A stretch of 64,000 nucleotides of DNA from Varanus komodoensis (lineage: Eukaryota > Chordata > Lepidosauria > Squamata > Varanidae): positions 51,793,004 through 51,857,003 of the forward strand of contig NW_025335268.1 in the NCBI RefSeq assembly GCF_004798865.1, given 5' to 3'. The notes below the pieces were generated by a model. The model searched no databases and was not told the origin of the DNA. It was given only the letters and a program-made list of their open reading frames with translations. Position 1 is the first letter of the stretch. The number at the start of each line of letters is the position of its first letter. Position numbers and translations under genes: made by a program. Positions 57,651-64,000 of the stretch are shown one piece after another.

Positions 57651-59100
57651 ATTGTGATACCAACTGGAAGGCATTGTGCAGCTATTCTGTCTCTTTCTGG
57701 CTATGCATGTTTGCACAAAAAGGTCCTAAAACTCCTAGCATCCCCCAGTCGACTATGGATCATGCTTTAAGGGGTGTGTTTTTTTTTTTTTTTGCAATAA
57801 TAAATCAATAGCTAGGAAAACATGGGAGGGCTGTGAGTGAAATTCAAAGCAGTCTAAACTTCCCCAACTCACTGCACCAAATATTGTAAAAGAGGCAGGT
57901 AGCAGTGCAATAAAAGTCCAATATGGAACACCTTTACTGTGTTAAAGCATATTTTAATATATATTTTATACTACAGTGCTTTAATATTTTATTGAAAGCT
58001 GTTAATGTCATTGAAGGGTGTGACATGCATCTAAATAAATCATACCTGTGCTAAGTGCTTTTTTTTTTAAAGAAAAAACAGAAACCAAGCCATTTCTGCA
58101 TGTAGAGAGCGCCTCTGGCTCATACTGAACACATTCACAGAAGCCCAGGTAACAGTGTCAACCGCACTTTTGTGATGTAGTAACTCAGAATTGTTTGATC
58201 TGGATCTAGTGGCAAGTGCCAGAAGAGTTCCAGATTCATTTCATCTTAGTACAGAAATTATAATGTTGCTCATCTATTACCCTGGATGAGCCTACAAGTT
58301 GTTGCTGAATAATGTGTATTTCCCTCCTGTCTTGGAGCATTATGTCATGCATTTCATCACATAATGTAGGTCTCCACCCTGATTTTCATCTGTGTCAGTC
58401 CTGGGATATAGCTTATTAAGAAGAAAGTAACTTTTGTAAGCATCACAATTAAGATTCTGCAGATGATCTTGTCTTAACATAGTCTGTCCTCGTTTCTCAT
58501 CAACCACTTGGCTTCTCAGATATAAATTTAAGTTTGACTTGGAGATCAGTTTACATGCTTGGCTATGGAGTGATGTGTGGATCCACCCAGAGTCTGACAC
58601 AGGGCAATGCTGGAACCAGCTACTTTGCAGCTGAAGACAGAGCAAGGCAAAGATGGTGTGTGCTCAACAAAGGTGGATAAAAGAAATATAAACCTGACTG
58701 AGAGCTTTCATCAAGTTTAGGGAGTGCCATCTTGTGTATTGGTTCAAGGTGGCTTCTGTGACTAGTATGGCTGGTTTCCACACAGTCCTCCATTATTATT
58801 TTTATCCATTATAATTTTTAATTTTTATCAACTAATCTAATGCATCTCAGTCTGCCAGTTCAAGATCAGCTTGGACAGATCAAGTCAGGACAGTGATTCA
58901 TTATGTACCTGGCTCACATCAAAGCTGCTCTACTTTTGATGGGCTTACACTGTCAAGGATTCAGCTTTCGAGGACAGTATTGACTATATAAACGATCCCT
59001 TTGATTGTTTTTGGCCATGGCCCACATACTGTATCAGCCAATAAAGATGATAATAAAGATTCACTGGATGGAAAGTAGAGGTAGTGTGGAATCCTGTTCA
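57650..59100. other. Unique AT-rich non-coding DNA
   Basis: No gene or recognised element apart from a poly-T run near 57.78 kb. Confidence 0.5.
57779..57793. repeat. Poly-T run
   Basis: Fifteen consecutive T residues, with no recognisable SINE upstream or downstream. Confidence 0.9.
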
Positions 59101-59109
59101 ACCAGGTGC

Positions 59110-59325
59110 AGTGCTGACTACTTTTTAGGTGGGACCATCCAAAGACTCATCTCTTCACCCAGGCCTTCCTTGATCACACTAGCGTTTTACTTGCTCGTTA
59201 TGGCCCTGCAGAGTGCTTGGTCTTGATTTTTTTTAAAGTAAACATCCATGTTATTGTATTTTTTGATTAGAGAGATTTTTAAAATATGTTAAGTTGTATG
59301 TACATCTATTAAATGCACAAACAAC
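59110..59325 (+). mobile_element. L2/CR1-type LINE 3' end scrap (probable)
   Basis: One frame reads WDHPKTHLFTQAFLDH, resembling the closing 'LKTHLFTQAF' of L2-type proteins. It is followed by an AT-rich UTR ending near AAATGCACAAACAACAAC. Confidence 0.4.
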
Positions 59326-59344
59326 AACAGGCACAACTTTAGAG

Positions 59345-59442
59345 TAGGGCTTGTCCAGTGTGTGGCCCTCCAGATGCCATCAGCAATATTGGCTGGGGCT
59401 GATGCAGTCCAGCCACATATTCCCAACCCTTGCTTTAGGGCC
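59345..59442. mobile_element. Palindromic MITE, first of an adjacent pair
   Basis: TGTGTGGCCCTCCAGATGCC, AATATTGGCTGGGGCTGATG and CACATATTCCCAACCC show the left arm, centre and closing arm. Confidence 0.55.
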
Positions 59443-59446
59443 GCTT

Positions 59447-59587
59447 TCCCTAGCCTAGTGTCCTCCAGAGGTCGTGGACCTTAGCTCCCCTCATCCCTAC
59501 ACAACATAGTAACTGCTCAGGAAAGTTGGAAGATGCTCATTCAAAACATCTGGTGGACACCAGTTTGGCAAAGACTGTTTTAGAAAT
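59447..59587. mobile_element. Palindromic MITE, near full length
   Basis: The left arm CTTTCCCTAGCCTAGTGTCC, inner CTTAGCTCCCCTCATCCCTA and right arm AACATCTGGTGGACACCAGT then TTGGCAAAG are near inverse complements. It abuts another copy on its left. Confidence 0.65.
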
Positions 59588-59589
59588 CT

Positions 59590-60680
59590 CACCAGCCTGT
59601 GTGGATTAACAAATACTATGCCTGACTAGGAACTGGTTTGAGCCCTATTCAGATTTCCACTCCAGCTCTCTGGGACCTTTGGTCAGGACATATGGACACT
59701 TATCCTGATCCACTGCATAGTGTATGGGCAGGATGGAGAAACATCCCTGCCACCCTAAACTCCTGGAGAGAAAGATGGATTGATGTTTTAATACATCATT
59801 TTATTTATTTTTAACTTAAACCTGTCATATGACATCAGCAAGCCCATGGTAAGCTTTTAGCAAGGTTGTTTTGGCAGTAAATTTTCCTGATCAAGCAAGA
59901 TCTACTCGATTTTGTTGAGCTTGCAGACTGCATGAGCATCAGGTGATGCAGACTCCTGTGCTGACATGCACGAGGAGGAGGAGGAGGGGAACTTTGTCCC
60001 TTTCTTTGTCTCCATGATACTCATTCTCTCTTCCAGATTCAATACACTGGGTCAGTTTCACATGCAAAACTTTAAATTAATGTACCTTTAGTTCATGGAA
60101 ATATTTTCCTATGAAATCCTAGAAAATCATGTGCAGGTCTTTACAGGCTGGATGGAAAAAGTGTCTGGATAGTCCTTTCAACTAACCCTTTATCTCATCC
60201 TTCATCACTGCTGGTTCCCAGCACTCTTAGACAATCACTGACTGTTTCTTCAGCACGCAGCAGAGTCATGCTGTGTTGGCATCATAGCAGGTCTGTAGGT
60301 GTCAAGGCCTGGGAAAAAAAGACTCATAATTATTAATTATCCCCCTCCAATTGCACTGGCAGCATATGCACTGGCAGATATTTCCAGAGTCTTAAAACAA
60401 GGTGATCCTTAGTTTTTCCAGTCATTGACTCAGAGCAGAAGATGGAGAAAACTTCCATAATTCTCATAATTATCAAATTTCAAGTTTTTTTTCTTGAAAA
60501 GCATCCTTGTTTAAATCCAAATTTGCCTTCCTCCAGTGGAAAGGCACATTGTTGTGTTCCAGGCACTGCAGTCTTGTAGCCGCTCCCTGCCCCATGTTGC
60601 CCATGACTGAAGAGGCCCCTTAGCTGAGACACAGAGGAGCTATGAAGCCCACCTGTGCAAAAAAAACTCTTGATCTTAAA
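59590..60680. other. Unique non-coding DNA
   Basis: No gene or recognised element; short GAG-rich run near 59.97 kb. Confidence 0.5.
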
Positions 60681-60684
60681 TCTC

Positions 60685-60805
60685 CAGCTGGTCCAGGTAG
60701 GGCTAGGAAGGAATTCTCCCTGAAGACCTGGAGAATTACTGGCAGCCAATGTTGACAGGGCCAGGCTAGATGAACCAAGGGATGGGCTCAGGATTCGGCA
60801 GTTTT
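60685..60805 (+). mobile_element. tRNA-SINE body and tail
   Basis: GGGCTAGGAAGGAATTCTCC, GACCTGGAGAATTACTGGCA, AATGTTGACAGGGCCAGGCT and AGATGAACCAAGGGATGGGC follow the body and tail order of the squamate tRNA SINE. The tRNA-like head is missing. Confidence 0.6.
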
Positions 60806-60809
60806 CTGT

Positions 60810-62000
60810 GTCCCTTTGTTCTAGGTCTAGCCCCCTGTTTTTTCCACAACACATTACATGGTTGGATGGCTGGAGAACTGGTGGCAATTTTGTGTCAGTT
60901 TGATAAGAATTTACCCAAGTCTACAAAATATTCCACATTTGAGACAAAGTGAATTAAAATGTGAATATGGGAGAAAACAAAACTGATGAGTTAGTCCATC
61001 CAGGCAAAGTTTGAATGTTTTGTTCTTAAAAACCTGGATTCAAGTCTTGTGTATTCAGCCCTATCAGTGCTGAACAGGACTTGCCACTTTTGTCACACCC
61101 ATTTCCTCATTTTAACCATTCTACAGAAAGCAGACACATTAGTGTCTGCTCTGTGCTGGGAGTAGCCCTTCCTACTGAATTTGGGTGGTGTGGAGGAGTG
61201 AGGATTTCCTTTCAGTCCAGTTTGGAAAGAGTTCGGCTAAATTGCAAAGTCCTTCATATTTGAAAGAGAAAGAACTTGAGATAGTAAAAATCTGGCTGTG
61301 AGAGAAAGTGAAATGGTTCACCCATCCCTAAGATAGAGAGATAAGAGACATCATATCAAGATCCTGTTTCCAGGGCCCTTTGGCTTCTAAATAGATTGCA
61401 GCCAATCCTCCACACTATGTAATGAGAAGACACTACACTGGTTTCTAACCAGTTTCTAACTACACTGGTTTCTAACCCACCTAAAAGCCAAGGGGCTGAT
61501 CCCGTGTGCTAGTACAGTGATGTACGTCCATCTTCTGGAGCCTACTGATTTATCTATTATATTTTTAGACCATCCAATAACAAAAACAATGACAGAAAGT
61601 TCTCCGAGTGGACTCCTTTCCCTTGCTCAGTCTTCTCTTCCTCCCCACCTTCTGTTCAACTCTCAATCTGAGGCAAGTGCTACTTCTATGCCTGCAGCCA
61701 CTCATCCAACCAGAGCCAGCTTCCAACTTCTGGATCATGTTGTAAGCACAGTCCCTCAGCACCCAAAGAGGATAGATGCTTTCAGAGAAGTCTGTGATTG
61801 TATACTTGCTCTGCTACATTTGAAGAATTTTATAGGAGCTTCAGTCTGCCATGTATAACCCTGTTTTCCTTCACTTCTTCCACTCATTTTCTTCTTCTTG
61901 CCACTGAAAATCTATTGTGGAGGGAAATAGAGAAGATCTGCACAGTGCCTTTTGACTGATTCTAGTAGCCTTTTGTCTGGAAGTACCCAATGTTATTCCA
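60810..62000. other. Unique non-coding DNA
   Basis: A short local duplication of ACTGGTTTCTAACC lies at about 61436-61480. No gene is supported. Confidence 0.45.
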
Positions 62001-62004
62001 GGCA

Positions 62005-62790
62005 ATTAATTAATAAAATAATCAATTCATTCATTACATTTCTTCACCACAAAATATCCAAAGCTCCCTGGGTCTAAAAACAACTTTAAACCTTCAACAG
62101 AAGGAAAAAAATCAAGACCTGATTAAAATTTCACAATATGTTGCTAAATGCCTGAAAGAAGAAAAATGGCTTAACATGTTGCCGAAAAGATAACAATGTC
62201 TTATATTCTGGTTTCTGTTCAGATCATATAATCTTGTCAGAGAGATCGTAGCATAATTCTGGGGCCACCACTGAGAAGGCCTTCTTCTTTGTTGCTGTTG
62301 TCCAAACTTCCCTCATGGTTGGAATTTCAAGGAAGACCTTAGATGATGAACAGTGTATGGGACAGGCACTTCATCAGGTATTGAAGTCCCAAGCCATGGA
62401 ATGCTTTATAGGTCAAGCCCAGCACCTTCTGCTGGGATTGGAAACATGCAGCAAATAGGCCAGAATTCATAAGTTCAGGCCTTCTGGTCCTTGCTTTACT
62501 GGCCGCTACATTTTAGACAAGTTGCAGCATCCGACCTATCTTAAAAAGGAGTCGTACACAGAAAGCATTGCAGTAATCTGGCTTGGAGCTGATCAGAGCA
62601 TAGACAACTGAAGCCATATTGTCCCTGACCAGATGGAGGAATAATGGTAGATAATGAGCTCAAGCTATGAACCTGCTGCTTCAAGAGAAGTAACCCATCA
62701 AGAACAGGTTGAGTACTACTCTCCAGTCAAAACAAAGTATCTCACCAAAAAGCATCCCAGTCTTGTCTGAGTTTCAGTTTATTCAGTTGA
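62005..62790 (-). repeat. Unclassified dispersed repeat, copy 3 (longest)
   Basis: CCACCACTGAGAAGGCCTTC, CAAGCCATGGAATGCTTTAT, AGGTCAAGCCCAGCACCTTC, GGCCGCTACATTTTAGACAA and GCATTGCAGTAATCTGGC correspond in order to the copy at 16500-17235. The AT-rich left edge (AATTAATTAATAAAATAAT) is taken as its 3' tail. No open frame is recognisable. Confidence 0.6.
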
Positions 62791-62794
62791 CAGT

Positions 62795-64000
62795 CCCTAG
62801 TCTTAGCCAGGCCACGATCAGGCACTGATTTGGAAGTTGCTGGCTGCAGCTTAGTAATCAGATGTAGTCTTTAACAATGTGGAGCTGGGATACATAGCCC
62901 AACTCTTTCTATGGAGTAAGAAGCACATCTATTTTCCTGGAAAAGTATACTCTAAGGCGTGTGTAGACATACACCATGCCCCCCACCAAAGCCAAACTTC
63001 TCTGCCTGTTTTATATTTCCTACGCAGCCACGCCAGTATTTTCTATCCACACCTATGTGGAGGTCCTGCAGCTATGTTGATTGTCAGTGGAAAAGATGCT
63101 CTGAATCGCAAAACCAGTCATCCAAGGTCTTTAATTTGAATAAGATCATTTAGCTTCTGTGGCTGTAAATCTAACTTTTGTGGACACTATCTTGAGGGGG
63201 GAAAATCCACCAACTACTGTCCTCTCCCACACTGAGCAGCTGCACAAGAGCAGGCGTCCTCTGATTGCCGCCATCCAAAATGTAGTAACTTGAAACAAAG
63301 TAATGCTTCAGCTGATAAGGGAATTACTTGGCTAAAGACAAGGCAACTGGGGATATTTGACGCAGTCAGGGGAGGACAGGCGATGCCCCTCATTTTGATA
63401 TCCATTCCAGTAAGTGTCAAGGCCTCCACTTAAGCAGCGTCCGTCCGTGTGGGAGGGAGCTACTGGGCTATCCTGTAAAATAATTGAAAGTTCTGTCCAC
63501 ATCATGCATGTCACTTCTGGGTAGAAAGACGGAAGGACAGCTTTAAAAACAAACACCCCCGAGCTGCTTTTGGCAAAGATCCTTGCAAGTGTGTTGTGTC
63601 ACACAGTTAAACTCAAACAGTGGAGCTTCCAAGCGGATTTTGCAATACTGACTTCAGATAACAGCATCATTATTCTAGAATATTAATCAGTGCACATTTC
63701 AAAGGCACAACAGACACTTTCAAACACCTCTTTTTCCTCTCTCTTGTTGTGCTGCCCTTGCCGCAGCTAATTAGGAATGGCATGTTCACTACAGGGATGG
63801 CCAATAAAAATGGTGCATGAGTGAAATTTAAGAATGGCTCTAATTCTCTTGGGCACTCAGGCATCTTATTATGTCCCACTCACTATTTTGCTTTTTAAGA
63901 GCTCTCAGCAGGGCTTTAACAAAGCAAAGATCTTCCAACTGTGCTCACTCAAGCTGAAGAGTTACATATCAAAGCACAATAAAGGGATGCATTGTTTCTA
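62795..64000. other. Unique non-coding DNA, possible conserved block 63200-63900
   Basis: It is repeat-free with mixed composition, CAGCTGATAA and GCAGCTAATTAGGAATGG motifs, and no recognisable gene. The right edge of the window may cut a conserved non-coding element. Confidence 0.35.

Overview
The window looks like nuclear DNA of a squamate reptile (a lizard or snake). The main evidence is its mixture of transposon fossils: two RTE-BovB LINE pieces, one with a long intact reverse-transcriptase frame, CR1-clade and L2-clade LINE 3' ends, MIR-like CORE-SINEs, tRNA-derived SINEs, a 5S rRNA-derived SINE relic, and small palindromic DNA transposons. Overall composition is AT-rich, with microsatellites and no CpG-island-like promoter. 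Family assignments come from remembered consensus features, since no database search was possible.

I could not support any host protein-coding gene, rRNA gene or functional tRNA gene. The open frames present are chance frames or transposon remnants. The window is best read as intergenic desert or the inside of a very large intron. One 90-codon open stretch on the minus strand at 2293-2562 has protein-like texture and is flagged as an unidentified possible exon or pseudogene scrap.

Layout. 1-10 kb: mostly unique AT-rich sequence with tRNA-SINE pieces (3.9-4.3 kb), a MIR-like SINE (6.3 kb) and a CR1 3' scrap (8.4 kb). 10-23 kb: a degenerate minisatellite (10.33-10.69 kb), a CR1-clade 3' end (14.9-15.4 kb), a 5S-derived SINE relic followed by an unclassified dispersed repeat (16.3-17.2 kb), a palindromic MITE, a tRNA-SINE (20.3 kb) and the first BovB 3' piece (21.65-22.15 kb). 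23-32 kb: largely unique, with a well-kept MIR-like SINE at 28.24-28.48 kb. 32.3-34.4 kb: the second BovB insertion, flanked by a 12-bp target-site duplication, inside a CR1-clade 3' UTR. 35.5-39.2 kb: a pair of direct repeats, one of which holds a CR1 that itself holds an L2. 41-46 kb: MIR-like and CR1 scraps, a 33-bp alternating purine-pyrimidine tract with a perfect NRF1-type palindrome, and a 523-bp Tc1/mariner-type MITE. 50.2-52.5 kb: an old, long CR1 copy. 54.7-57.7 kb: an RTE C-terminal piece and an old L2. 59-63 kb: two adjacent palindromic MITEs, a tRNA-SINE and the third copy of the unclassified repeat.

No new biological system is evident. The most informative structures are the layered insertions, which give a relative time order, and a frame disruption shared by both BovB copies, which suggests they come from one source lineage.
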